From assembly GCA_902363255.1 (NCBI GenBank), contig CABIZO010000008.1, forward strand, positions 22,177 to 86,176: DNA of 64,000 nt, read 5' to 3'. The DNA comes from Peptostreptococcaceae bacterium (GTDB taxonomy: Bacteria; Bacillota; Clostridia; Peptostreptococcales; Peptostreptococcaceae). Position numbers and translations under genes: made by a program. Under the pieces are notes generated by a model. That model was given only the letters and a program-made list of their open reading frames with translations. It ran no database searches and was not told where the DNA came from. This document shows, piece by piece, positions 42,687-50,914 of the stretch (its first letter is position 1; every line of letters begins with the position of its first letter).

Positions 42687-43358
42687 ATGGTTAAGGTTAT
42701 ATACGAAGATAATCACTTATTAGTAGTTGAAAAGCCTGTTAATATACTATCTCAAGGAGACAACACTAATGATAATGATATGGTAAATCTTCTAAAGAAA
42801 TACCTTAAGGAAAAATATAATAAGCCAGGAAATGTATTTGTAGGTCTTGTTCATAGATTAGATAGACCTGTAGGAGGCTGTATGGTATTTGCCAAGACTT
42901 CTAAGGCAGCTTCAAGACTATCTGAACAAGTAAGAAATAAATCTTTTAAAAAGACATATAGGGCTGTTATACATGGAAATATGAATAAAAAGTCAGATAA
43001 TCTTTTAGATTATCTATATAAAAATAAAAAAACTAATATGGTTAGTGTAGTTAGCAAAAATACAAAAGAAGCTAAAGATGCTAGACTATCATATGAGACT
43101 CTAGATTCAAAAAAAGGATTTAGTCTTGTGCAAATTGATTTACAAACGGGTAGACCTCATCAAATCAGAGTACAGTTTGCAAGTAGAAAACATCCTTTAT
43201 TTGGTGATCAAAGATATGGTCAGCATTTAAATAAGGTTGGTCAACAAATTGCTCTATGGTCTTATAAAATAGAAATACAACATCCTACAACAAAAGAGAA
43301 GTTGGAATTTGTATGTGATGTTCCAAATGAATATCCATGGAATATTTTTAATGTATAA
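42687..43358 (+). CDS. RluA-family pseudouridine synthase
   Basis: A 223-residue single-domain enzyme that isomerises uridine to pseudouridine in rRNA or tRNA. The catalytic motif HRLDRPVGG has D59 as nucleophile. LQTGRPHQIRVQFASRKHPLFGDQRYG is present further on. It lacks the N-terminal S4 domain of RluD, as the RluC/TruC-like short forms do. The target uridine is not predictable. It follows the methyltransferase gene with a 2-bp gap, so the two are translated together. Confidence 0.9.
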   Translation: MVKVIYEDNHLLVVEKPVNILSQGDNTNDNDMVNLLKKYLKEKYNKPGNVFVGLVHRLDRPVGGCMVFAKTSKAASRLSEQVRNKSFKKTYRAVIHGNMNKKSDNLLDYLYKNKKTNMVSVVSKNTKEAKDARLSYETLDSKKGFSLVQIDLQTGRPHQIRVQFASRKHPLFGDQRYGQHLNKVGQQIALWSYKIEIQHPTTKEKLEFVCDVPNEYPWNIFNV

Positions 43359-43375
43359 ATTAATAAGGAGATACA

Positions 43376-44083
43376 ATGAAAAGATATAAAGGGTTTTATA
43401 TTGATAAACCTTATGGAAACAATGTTTTTTCTTATGAAGAAAGAGAAAATAAAAAGATTTTTGTACCAAAACTAATAGAAGGTAATTTAGAAGATGTAGA
43501 AGTTGGAGAAAATATAGTTTTTAATGAAATTGATGAAGAAAATGAAATAAAAGCCAAAGGTCTTAAGAACTTAGTTCAATATAAATTTAATAATAAATCA
43601 ATTTATATTTTTGACAATCATAATCATGCTTTTTATTTTTGGATGAAAAGTTTAAAAAATAAAGAATTTAATAAGGGTTGTAAATTAGTTCATGTGGATC
43701 AACATAAGGATATGAGAGAACCTGCTCATTATAATGTGGATGTAGATAATTTAGATGATGTGTTTAAATACACAAATGAGGTATTAAACGTAGGAAACTT
43801 TATTCAGCCAGCATTGAAAAAAGAAATTTTTTCACAAGTAATAATAATTGACAGTTCTTATGGTTTTGATGTGAAAGTTGAGGGAGAATATGCATTAGAT
43901 ATAGATTTAGACATATTCTCAAAGGACATGGATTATATACCTTATGACTTTAGATTAAATAAAATTAAAGACTTAATAAGGGATGCAAAAGTTATAACTA
44001 TAGCTACTAGCCCATACTTTATAGAACAAGACTATGCCATAAAGGTATTAAAAGAACTATTTAATTGTGATATAATAAGATAG
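43376..44083 (+). CDS. UPF0489 family protein
   Basis: A 235-residue protein of an uncharacterised family. Distinct motifs are IFDNHNHAFYFW (about 78-89), VHVDQHKDMREP (about 103-114) and YALDIDLDIFSKDM (about 173-186). The HxDxHxD and DxDxD patterns resemble the two-metal site of arginase/deacetylase-fold hydrolases, so a metal-dependent hydrolase is a fair guess but is not shown. It follows the RNA-modification pair by 17 bp, in the same operon. TAAGGAG precedes the ATG. Confidence 0.75.
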   Translation: MKRYKGFYIDKPYGNNVFSYEERENKKIFVPKLIEGNLEDVEVGENIVFNEIDEENEIKAKGLKNLVQYKFNNKSIYIFDNHNHAFYFWMKSLKNKEFNKGCKLVHVDQHKDMREPAHYNVDVDNLDDVFKYTNEVLNVGNFIQPALKKEIFSQVIIIDSSYGFDVKVEGEYALDIDLDIFSKDMDYIPYDFRLNKIKDLIRDAKVITIATSPYFIEQDYAIKVLKELFNCDIIR

Positions 44084-44127
44084 TTAAACAAGGATAAATT
44101 TAAATTAATTTTAGGAGGAGCGTTAAT

Positions 44128-44625
44128 ATGAGCTTATTAACTGAATGGAGAGCTTTAAGTGAAAACCTTGAAACTCAAGAAGCGGAAATAAAATTCTGGG
44201 AAGAATACTTAAAAGTAGAAGCTGGAATATACAATGAAATATTAAACAACAAAGTAGAGGTAGTAGAAGGTAAAGTTGCAGACTTAGCAGCTAAATACAA
44301 TACTTCTGTTGAATACTTCATGGGATTCATAGATGGAATAAGTGAAAGTTTAAAAGAAGATATAGTTTTAGAAGAAATAGAAGCTGATTCTGAAATATCT
44401 TTAAAAATAGATTTCGAAAAATTATACTTCAACATGTTAAATGTAGAAGCTGAATGGTTATATACTTTACCAGGTTGGGAAGGAATATTATCAGCAGAAA
44501 CAAGAAAAGAAATAGAAAAAGCATACAAAAAAACTAAAACAGTTGTTAAAGAAAAAACTGTTGGAAGAAATGAACCATGCCCTTGTGGAAGTGGTAAAAA
44601 ATACAAAAAATGTTGTGGAAAATAA
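44128..44625 (+). CDS. SEC-C zinc-binding motif protein
   Basis: A 165-residue acidic, helical protein. It ends in the SEC-C motif VGRNEPCPCGSGKKYKKCCGK, the zinc finger found at the end of SecA and in many small proteins. The rest (MSLLTEWRALSENLETQEAE...) contains YFMGFIDGISESL and EWLYTLPGWEG, seen in a Firmicutes family without known function. AGGAGGAG is a strong ribosome binding site, and the codon use is that of a well-expressed gene. It ends with its own terminator. Confidence 0.82.
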   Translation: MSLLTEWRALSENLETQEAEIKFWEEYLKVEAGIYNEILNNKVEVVEGKVADLAAKYNTSVEYFMGFIDGISESLKEDIVLEEIEADSEISLKIDFEKLYFNMLNVEAEWLYTLPGWEGILSAETRKEIEKAYKKTKTVVKEKTVGRNEPCPCGSGKKYKKCCGK

Positions 44626-44632
44626 ATAATTT

Positions 44633-44660
44633 AGGCTACCTTTTATAGGTAGTCTTTTTT
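44633..44660 (+). terminator. Terminator after the SEC-C gene
   Basis: GGCTACC (44634-44640) pairs with GGTAGTC (44648-44654, one G-U), then T6. Confidence 0.8.
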
Positions 44661-44719
44661 GTTACAAAGATTAAAGAAACTATAGTTGTTCAAAAAAGTG
44701 GAAAAAAACTTGCTAAATG

Positions 44720-44735
44720 GTTACAAAAGTGTAAC
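44720..44735. repeat. Inverted repeat, possible operator
   Basis: GTTACA-AAAG-TGTAAC, a perfect 6-4-6 inverted repeat about 90 bp before the NlpC/P60 gene. Copies of the half-site TTACAA recur nearby (44661-44666, 44752-44757, 44764-44769). Confidence 0.45.
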
Positions 44736-44780
44736 AATATAAATATGATATATTACAAAAAGATTACAATTTATTAGGTT

Positions 44781-44827
44781 AGGGGGTTAAATAAATATAG
44801 TTTAAATAACTATATAAATTTAATAGT
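44781..44827 (+). promoter_or_regulatory. Distant Shine-Dalgarno and hairpin before the NlpC/P60 gene
   Basis: The only Shine-Dalgarno-like element is AGGGGG at 44781-44786, 41 bases before the ATG. Between them is an 8-bp hairpin ATATAGTT/AACTATAT (44795-44815). Folding it shortens the effective distance to about 20 bases. No in-frame start exists upstream, because TAA is at 44807-44809. Confidence 0.45.
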
Positions 44828-45304
44828 ATGAAGAATTTTAAAAGAAAAATAATAACTTTATTACTACTTGTTTCCATGATTACTCCAGTATTAGCTACAC
44901 CAATTCAAATAGATGCAGCTTCGAAAACGAGTAAGTCAACTCAAGTTGTAACTTTTGCAAAAAAACAATTAGGTAAAAAATATGTATGGGGAAAGTCAGG
45001 TCCATCAACATTTGATTGTTCTGGATTTACGTATTATGTCATAAAAAAGACTACAGGAAAAACTATTCCAAGAAGTTCAACAGCTCAAGGCAAACATGGA
45101 AAATATGTAAGTAGAAAAAATCTTAAAAAAGGTGACTTAGTATTCTTTGCTACTACAGGTAAAGGAAGAATATCTCATGCAGGTATTTATATAGGTAATA
45201 AAAAGTTTATTCATGCTTCATCAACTAAAGGCAAGGTTGTAATATCAAGTATGGCAAGTGGTCATTATTATAAAACTTTTGTAAATGGAAGAAGAGTAAT
45301 ATAA
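44828..45304 (+). CDS. Secreted NlpC/P60 cell-wall endopeptidase
   Basis: A 158-residue protein with a signal peptide (1-30, Lys/Arg then LLLLVSMITPVLA, likely cleavage after IDA) and a single NlpC/P60 domain. The catalytic triad is C64 (TFDCSGF), H117 (ISHAGIYIG) and H129 (FIHASS). It cleaves peptide cross-bridges of peptidoglycan outside the membrane. There is no separate wall-binding domain. The translation start has an unusual leader with no close ribosome binding site. It has its own terminator. Confidence 0.9.
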   Translation: MKNFKRKIITLLLLVSMITPVLATPIQIDAASKTSKSTQVVTFAKKQLGKKYVWGKSGPSTFDCSGFTYYVIKKTTGKTIPRSSTAQGKHGKYVSRKNLKKGDLVFFATTGKGRISHAGIYIGNKKFIHASSTKGKVVISSMASGHYYKTFVNGRRVI

Positions 45305-45320
45305 ATTTTAGATATATATT

Positions 45321-45368
45321 AAAAAGCTATAAATAGTTGAAATGTAATCAACTATTTATAGCTTTTTT
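45321..45368. terminator. Perfect 20-bp bidirectional terminator
   Basis: The arm at 45321-45340 (AAAAAGCTATAAATAGTTGA) pairs perfectly with 45348-45367. The right arm is also the last codons and stop (TGA at 45350-45348 on the - strand) of the convergent DUF1638 gene. Confidence 0.93.
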
Positions 45369-45938
45369 TATAGCATCTATTATTTTATTTTTAAAGTTAT
45401 TAATATCTATTTTTTGTATTTCTATAGGTACTTGAATTTTTTCGAATAAATCAAATATCATATCATCTGTAAATTCACACACGCCTGTATCACCAATTAT
45501 AACATTATCATATTGACCATATTGTTGTCTTATATCATAAATATCAACTGCATTTATAAATTTATTTAATTCATCAAATTTAAGAACCCATCCAGGTGTT
45601 ATATATAAATCTTTATCATCATTACTTTTGAATTCATGTCCAACTATTAACTCTATACAATTTGAATCTTTGAAAGTAATTAAATTGTCATAGTCTTTCA
45701 GAAACTCATGGAACATATAATGACACTTACTTCCATAAAGTAAAATTATCTTATCGGCTTTTATATTATTTAAATTATTAGTAATTACATCTTTTAACTT
45801 ATTCAGATTAGTGTGCAATCCAAATGGAAGATATCTTACATTAATATCTTCTTTAAATAATCTTTCTTTTTTTATATCATCTAAAATTTTATTTAACTCT
45901 GGTTCAAATACTCCACAAGATAAAATAAATATATTCAT
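45348..45938 (-). CDS. DUF1638 domain protein
   Basis: A 196-residue cytosolic protein of the DUF1638 family. It opens MNIFILSCGVFEPELNKILD and has IILLYGSKCHYMF (about 65-77) and DLYITPGWVLKFDEL (about 108-122), the family's landmarks. Members occur in methanogens and clostridia, often near corrinoid methyltransferases, but their activity is not established. Its last codons and stop lie inside the terminator stem. GGGGGAATT precedes the ATG. It is monocistronic. Confidence 0.78.
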   Translation of the reverse strand: MNIFILSCGVFEPELNKILDDIKKERLFKEDINVRYLPFGLHTNLNKLKDVITNNLNNIKADKIILLYGSKCHYMFHEFLKDYDNLITFKDSNCIELIVGHEFKSNDDKDLYITPGWVLKFDELNKFINAVDIYDIRQQYGQYDNVIIGDTGVCEFTDDMIFDLFEKIQVPIEIQKIDINNFKNKIIDAIKKAINS

Positions 45939-46142
45939 ATGTATTATAATTCCCCCTTTTTATAAATGAAAAAATACTCTCTTATATACATTATATATTA
46001 GAAATTATTTTATATATAGTAAGAACATATTAATGCATTACTTTGTTATATTTTAACAAAATATGTTTTTTATCAACATATGAACAAAATATCCTCTAAA
46101 ACATACTATAAATTAAAACCATATATTTTAAGGAGGACAACT

Positions 46143-46994
46143 ATGAAAGAGGGAGATATAGTCGTTAGAAAATCTTATGATAGAGATATTATATTTAAAA
46201 TAATAGGATTTTCTAAGGATGAAAAAAATAAAAAAGTTGCTATATTAAAAGGTGTGGCATTTAGATTAATAGCAGATGCATATTTAGAAGATTTGGAATT
46301 AGTAGAACAACATGATACTAGGGGGATTTTAATAGATAAAAATGTTCAAAGTTTATTATATAGATCAGCAATTGATGCAAAAGAGAGACAAAACTTATAT
46401 AGAGGCGCTCCTAAACTTCAATCAAGCAGTAATGTATATGGCGTTCCAGGGAAAGTTCTCCAAATAGATGGAGATAAAGAATATTTAAAAATTTGTTTAG
46501 ATGTTTATACTGAGCTAGGGATACCAGCTGTTGGAGTGGCTATACCGGAAGCAAATCAATATAAAGAAGTAAGAGCACTTTTAGAAAAGCATAAGCCAGA
46601 CATATTAGTTATAACAGGTCATGATGCTATTACATCTAAGAAAGGTAACTTAAAGGATATAAACAATTATAGAAATTCCTATAATTTTATAAAATGCGTT
46701 AAAGAAGCTAGAAAATGGCAGCCGGATTTTGATGGTTTAGTTATTTTTGCAGGTGCATGCCAATCAAATTATGAGCAAATAATAAGATCTGGAGCAAATT
46801 ATGCCAGCTCTCCAGGTAGAATAATGATTCATGCTCTTGATCCAGTATTTATAGTCGAAAAAATAGCTTGTTCAAGGATTGATATGGTAGTCCCAATAGA
46901 AGAAGTAATAGAACAAACAATAACTGGTTATAAGGGCATAGGGGGCTCTGAAACTAGAGGAAAATTTAGATGGGCAATGCCAAGATTAATATAA
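46143..46994 (+). CDS. yabG: Sporulation-specific protease YabG
   Basis: A 283-residue protease that processes coat and cortex proteins during spore formation. It starts MKEGDIVVRKSYDRDI and has VPGKVLQIDGDKEYL, LVITGHDA with H160, and IFAGACQSNYE with C206; these conserved His and Cys are candidate catalytic residues. AAGGAGGAC fits the ATG at 46143, and the 21 codons upstream to 46080 have no ribosome binding site. The order yabG-veg-(spore gene)-ispE is conserved in spore formers. A mother-cell sigma factor would be expected to drive it; I did not find a convincing site. Confidence 0.93.
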   Translation: MKEGDIVVRKSYDRDIIFKIIGFSKDEKNKKVAILKGVAFRLIADAYLEDLELVEQHDTRGILIDKNVQSLLYRSAIDAKERQNLYRGAPKLQSSSNVYGVPGKVLQIDGDKEYLKICLDVYTELGIPAVGVAIPEANQYKEVRALLEKHKPDILVITGHDAITSKKGNLKDINNYRNSYNFIKCVKEARKWQPDFDGLVIFAGACQSNYEQIIRSGANYASSPGRIMIHALDPVFIVEKIACSRIDMVVPIEEVIEQTITGYKGIGGSETRGKFRWAMPRLI

Positions 46995-47049
46995 TTTTTT
47001 ATTAAAATAATATTTTAATAAAATTATACTGTATTCTTTAAAAATACTA

Positions 47050-47078
47050 TTGACAATTGCTCGGAAAATATATAAAAT
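47050..47078 (+). promoter_or_regulatory. SigmaA promoter 1 of veg
   Basis: TTGACA (47050-47055), a 17-base spacer and TAAAAT (47073-47078). Confidence 0.8.
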
Positions 47079-47094
47079 AATTAGTTTAAAACAT

Positions 47095-47123
47095 TTGACA
47101 AAGCCCTCTTTTTGTGATATTAT
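47095..47123 (+). promoter_or_regulatory. SigmaA promoter 2 of veg
   Basis: TTGACA (47095-47100), a 17-base spacer and TATTAT (47118-47123). Two consensus-quality promoters 45 bp apart suggest very strong expression. Confidence 0.85.
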
Positions 47124-47154
47124 GTAAACATAGAAACTAAAAGAGGGTGATATT

Positions 47155-47433
47155 ATGGCTACTGTTCAAACTTTAGATAACATCAGATTAAGTTTGGAGA
47201 AACATCTAGGCAAGAAAATCATATTAAAAGCAAATAAGGGAAGAAAACAGATTATGACCAAAAGGGGAATACTTGAAAATGTTTATCCTAGTGTTTTTAT
47301 AGTAAAACTAGAAGCAAGTGGAAGTGGATATCAAAGAGTATCTTATAGTTACTCTGATTTATTAACAGAAAATGTAAAACTACAAGTTTTTAAAGAAAGT
47401 AAAATAGAAGAAGATAAATTAAGTGTAAGTTAG
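47155..47433 (+). CDS. veg: Veg family protein
   Basis: A 92-residue protein with the Veg signature: LDNIRLSLEKHLGKKIILKANKGRKQ at the N terminus and RGILENVYPSVFIVKL followed by RVSYSYSDLLTE. In B. subtilis Veg is abundant and affects biofilm matrix genes and spore outgrowth; its molecular activity is unsettled. Two strong tandem promoters precede it, and GAGGGTGAT is its ribosome binding site. It ends in a terminator before sipL. Confidence 0.95.
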   Translation: MATVQTLDNIRLSLEKHLGKKIILKANKGRKQIMTKRGILENVYPSVFIVKLEASGSGYQRVSYSYSDLLTENVKLQVFKESKIEEDKLSVS

Positions 47434-47468
47434 AATTATACCTATTAAATTAGGTGTAATTTTTTTTT
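47434..47468 (+). terminator. Terminator after veg
   Basis: AATTATACCTA (47434-47444) pairs with TAGGTGTAATT (47451-47461, one G-U), then T7. Confidence 0.88.
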
Positions 47469-47524
47469 GTTTTCTTAAATATAAATATAGTGTGATAGTT
47501 TATATATATTTAGGAGGGACAAAT

Positions 47525-49075
47525 ATGGAATTAATTAAGGATATAATCAAAATAGATAGCAGAGTTGATTTTGGGAAGTATCAGACATTTATTGAGTCAG
47601 AAACTGTTGTACCGGATGTTAAGTCAGACGTTTATGAAGTTGTTGATACTCAAGGATACATAGCATTGAGTAAAATTGAGGTGTCAGATGGTAAACTTGT
47701 ATGCAGAGGAAGCTTTAACTACAATGTAATGTATATAGCAGATGATAAAAGTACTTTATCTAATGTTAGCGGAAAAATAGACATAAATGAGGTCGTAGAA
47801 AAAGAAAATATAGTTCAAGACATGGAATATATGCTATATCCAGAGGTTGAACATATTGATTGTACGATTCTAAATGAAAGAAAATTAAGAGTAGGAGCTC
47901 TTATGAATATCAAAGGTAGTCTATTTGAAAAACAAAGATTAGATATTGTTAAAGACGTTTCACAAGTAGAATGTATTCAAAAGCATAGAAAAGAGATAGT
48001 ATATCAAGATATAATAGGAATAGAAAAAACAGAAAGTGTTATAAGAGATACAATAGCAATAAGTTCACAAGAAGTGGCTTCAATAATTAATATTACACCG
48101 GTAGTAAAGGTTAAAGAAAGCAGAATAGCAGATAATAAAGTTATAATTGGTGGAGTTTTAGAAATTAATCCTTTAGCATGTACTAATGATGGAGATGTTG
48201 TAGAATTAGATAGGGTAGGTATCGATTTTACACAATTTATTGAAGTTCCAGGAGCTTTTGATGGAATGAGGGAAGAAACATTATTAAGTATAGGTGACTT
48301 TAATTATAATTTTAAAGAAAATAGTGAAAGCAATACAGCGATGTTAGAAATAGAATGTACAGTATGCTGTAAGGTAAAAGTTAGTGATGAAGTAACAAGA
48401 GAAGTATTACAAGATGCTTATTCTCCTCAAAAAATTGTTAAATTTGATCATAGATTAATAAGTTTAAATAAAGCATTATGTTCTATGTCAGAGATTTTTA
48501 CAGTTAGAGAAACTTTAAGTACAGGTGATGAGAATATACAAGTAAAAGATATAGTAAGTGTATGCCCATCTGTATCTATAGAGAATGCTTACGTTGAAGG
48601 TAATAAGAGCATAATACAGGGGATAATAAAAGTAGTGATATTGTTTGTTCCTGTTGAAGGAGAAAAAATGATCTATAAATTATCAGAAGAAATTCCTTTT
48701 GAAAATGATGTTGCAATTGATAATTTAAGTGATACTTGCTCAATATTTAATACAGTGTGCATTGATAAAGTCGAAGTAGATTTAAATAGAGATGAAATAG
48801 ATGTAGTGATAAAAGTAAAAAGATTTACAGAAGCCATAGATAAGAAATCAGAGAGTTTTATTATAAAAGGCGAAGATCAAGGAGAGTATGATTTATCTAC
48901 AGCTCCTAGCATAATAGTATATATTTGTAAGGATGGAGATAATCTTTGGGATATAGCTAAAAAATATAATACAACAGAAGAAGAAATTGCAGATGTAAAT
49001 GAAATTAAGGCAGATGAACCAATTAAGCCAGGAAAATGTTTGATTTTACAAAAAAAAGTTTCAACTATGGATTAA
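47525..49075 (+). CDS. sipL: Spore morphogenesis protein SipL (DUF3794 repeats and LysM)
   Basis: A 516-residue protein that, by homology, binds SpoIVA on the forespore surface and builds the coat, as SpoVID does in Bacillus. The bulk is made of DUF3794/SPOCS repeats (about 20-140, 160-300, 310-450), and a C-terminal LysM domain occupies about 460-512 (YICKDGDNLWDIAKKYNTT). Length and position after yabG-veg match C. difficile SipL. AGGAGGG suits the ATG at 47525; the ORF's 11 earlier codons have none. A terminator follows. Confidence 0.9.
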   Translation: MELIKDIIKIDSRVDFGKYQTFIESETVVPDVKSDVYEVVDTQGYIALSKIEVSDGKLVCRGSFNYNVMYIADDKSTLSNVSGKIDINEVVEKENIVQDMEYMLYPEVEHIDCTILNERKLRVGALMNIKGSLFEKQRLDIVKDVSQVECIQKHRKEIVYQDIIGIEKTESVIRDTIAISSQEVASIINITPVVKVKESRIADNKVIIGGVLEINPLACTNDGDVVELDRVGIDFTQFIEVPGAFDGMREETLLSIGDFNYNFKENSESNTAMLEIECTVCCKVKVSDEVTREVLQDAYSPQKIVKFDHRLISLNKALCSMSEIFTVRETLSTGDENIQVKDIVSVCPSVSIENAYVEGNKSIIQGIIKVVILFVPVEGEKMIYKLSEEIPFENDVAIDNLSDTCSIFNTVCIDKVEVDLNRDEIDVVIKVKRFTEAIDKKSESFIIKGEDQGEYDLSTAPSIIVYICKDGDNLWDIAKKYNTTEEEIADVNEIKADEPIKPGKCLILQKKVSTMD

Positions 49076-49090
49076 TGGGCTAACAAAAGG

Positions 49091-49132
49091 AAGAAAATAA
49101 TAGGGGATAAAACCCCTATTATTTTCTTTTTG
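49091..49132 (+). terminator. Terminator after sipL
   Basis: AAGAAAATAATAGGGG (49091-49106) pairs perfectly with 49113-49128, then TTTT. Confidence 0.93.
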
Positions 49133-49196
49133 TAGTATAATAATTATAATTCGAGAATCCATTATACTAAATGCAACTATATACAAGGAGGATAAA

Positions 49197-50078
49197 ATGA
49201 ATTCTATAGAACTGAAAAGTAGAGCGAAAATTAATTTATCTATAGATGTATTAGGAAAGAGACCAGATGGATACCATTTAGTTGAAATGATAATGCAAAC
49301 TATTGATTTATTTGATATTATAAAGATTTTTTCATTAGATGAAGATAAAATAATAATAAGTAGTAATAGCAAGGAAATACCTACAGATAGTAGCAATATA
49401 GTGTATAAAGCAGCGAACTTAATAAAAAAAGAGTTTGATATAAAAAAGGGTATAGAAATATACATAGATAAGAATATACCTGTTGCAGCAGGTATGGCAG
49501 GTGGGAGTAGTAATGCTGCTGCAATTTTGGTAGGATTAAGTAAATTATGGGATCTTAATTTAAGCAATGATGAACTTAAAAAATTAGGGTTGAAATTGGG
49601 AGCGGATGTGCCTTTTTGTATCGAGGGAGAAGCCTCATTGGCAGAAAATATTGGAGAAAAGCTAACAAACATAGATGGTTTATCTGAGGATGTATTTATT
49701 TTAGTATGTAAACCAGAATTATTTGTGTCTACGAAAGAAGTATATGAAGCTGTAGACTCTAAAGTTATTGAAAAAAGGCCGGATAATAAATTATTAATAC
49801 AATTATTAAAGGAAAATAATATAGAGCTTTTATCAAAAAATATGTACAATGTTTTAGAATCTGTTACTAAAGAAAAATATCCTGTTATTGATGAAATAAA
49901 AAATACTATGATTGATAATAAGGCGTTAGGAGCTATGATGAGTGGAAGTGGACCAACAGTTTTTGGTTTATATAGCAATAAAGATGATGCAGAAAAATGC
50001 AAAAAAATTCTGCTAGAAAACTTCAAACAAGTATACCTAGTTAAAAGCCATAAAAAGGGGGTTGAAATAAATGGATAG
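49197..50078 (+). CDS. ispE: 4-diphosphocytidyl-2-C-methyl-D-erythritol kinase
   Basis: A 293-residue GHMP kinase of the MEP isoprenoid pathway. It begins with SRAKINLSIDVLGKRPDGYHLVEM (general substrate region), has the phosphate loop PVAAGMAGGSSNAAA (about 95-109), and the C-terminal motif MMSGSGPTVFGLY. It phosphorylates CDP-methylerythritol with ATP in the cytosol. AAGGAGGA precedes the ATG. Its last 8 bp overlap the start of the GntR gene. A 341-residue frame on the opposite strand is only a shadow. Confidence 0.95.
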   Translation: MNSIELKSRAKINLSIDVLGKRPDGYHLVEMIMQTIDLFDIIKIFSLDEDKIIISSNSKEIPTDSSNIVYKAANLIKKEFDIKKGIEIYIDKNIPVAAGMAGGSSNAAAILVGLSKLWDLNLSNDELKKLGLKLGADVPFCIEGEASLAENIGEKLTNIDGLSEDVFILVCKPELFVSTKEVYEAVDSKVIEKRPDNKLLIQLLKENNIELLSKNMYNVLESVTKEKYPVIDEIKNTMIDNKALGAMMSGSGPTVFGLYSNKDDAEKCKKILLENFKQVYLVKSHKKGVEING

Positions 50079-50742
50079 TTTAACAAAAATTAATCTAGAT
50101 AACTACAAACCATTAAGAGATGTAGTATTTGAAAATCTAAGAACAGCTATCTTAGAAGGTAATTTAAAAGCAGGTCAAAGACTTATGGAAGTTCAGTTGG
50201 CTGAGCAATTGGGAGTAAGTAGAACACCAATAAGAGAAGCTATTAGAAAATTAGAACTAGAAGGATTAGTGGTTATGTTACCTAGAAAAGGAGCTTATGT
50301 AGCTAATATGTCATTTAAAGACTTAATAGATGTATTAGAAATTAGAGCTACCTTAGAAGGCCTAGCTGCATCTTTAGCAGCAGAAAGAAGAAGAGATGAA
50401 GATATTACAGAGTTAGAAAGAGTAGCAAAAGAGTTTGAGGTAAGTGTTAGAGAAGCTAATATAGACAATGTACTAAAAAAAGATGTAGAATTTCATGAAA
50501 AAATATTTTTAATGGCAAATAATAAGAAACTATATCAACTAATAACTTCTTTATGGGAACAAGTTCATAGGTTCAGAGTGACATATGTTTCAAACTATGA
50601 GGCATCATTAAGTCTAGTAGACGAACATAATAGAATATTAGAAGCTATTAAATCAGGTGATAGTGAGTTGGCAAAAAAATATGCAACAGAACATATAGAG
50701 ATAGCAGAACAATTTTTCATGGAGAATACAGTAAGCAGTTAA
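50071..50742 (+). CDS. GntR-family regulator, FadR/FCD subfamily
   Basis: A 223-residue repressor-type protein. A winged helix-turn-helix (about 15-80: VVFENLRTAILEGNLKAGQRL, QLGVSRTPIREAIRKLELEGLV) precedes an FCD ligand-binding domain (about 90-215), with possible metal ligands E/H in DVEFHEKIF and DEHNRILEAI. The ligand is unknown. It overlaps ispE by 8 bp; in Bacillus purR occupies this place. GGGGG within ispE is the ribosome binding site. A terminator follows. Confidence 0.88.
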   Translation: MDSLTKINLDNYKPLRDVVFENLRTAILEGNLKAGQRLMEVQLAEQLGVSRTPIREAIRKLELEGLVVMLPRKGAYVANMSFKDLIDVLEIRATLEGLAASLAAERRRDEDITELERVAKEFEVSVREANIDNVLKKDVEFHEKIFLMANNKKLYQLITSLWEQVHRFRVTYVSNYEASLSLVDEHNRILEAIKSGDSELAKKYATEHIEIAEQFFMENTVSS

Positions 50743-50763
50743 ATAAAATAGAATCTATATTTA

Positions 50764-50790
50764 AAAGAAGGCATGGCCTTCTTTTTTTGT
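50764..50790 (+). terminator. Terminator after the GntR gene
   Basis: AAAGAAGGC (50764-50772) pairs with GCCTTCTTT (50776-50784), a 3-base loop, then T's. Confidence 0.88.
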
Positions 50791-50854
50791 GTTTTTATTT
50801 AATGAATTTTAAGGTTTGTCAATTTATATGAGACATGTGTTAAAGCAAATTTTT

Positions 50855-50883
50855 GTATAAAAAAATAATAAATGGATACACTC
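50855..50883 (+). promoter_or_regulatory. Candidate SigmaF promoter of spoIIR
   Basis: GTATA (50855-50859), a 14-base gap and GGATACACTC (50874-50883), close to the SigmaF pattern GYATA-N15-GgNnAnAHTR. It lies 30 bp before the spoIIR start, where a forespore promoter would be expected. Confidence 0.55.
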
Positions 50884-50914
50884 AAAATATGAATGATTTT
50901 TGAGGGGGATTATT

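Noticed and set aside
44175..44606. 143-codon open frame on the - strand
   Set aside because: It lies inside the SEC-C gene, which has a strong ribosome binding site and a recognisable C-terminal motif.
49061..50086. 341-codon open frame on the - strand
   Set aside because: It covers ispE almost exactly, has no ribosome binding site, and its product is a Ser/Leu/Phe-rich shadow. ispE is a clear family match.
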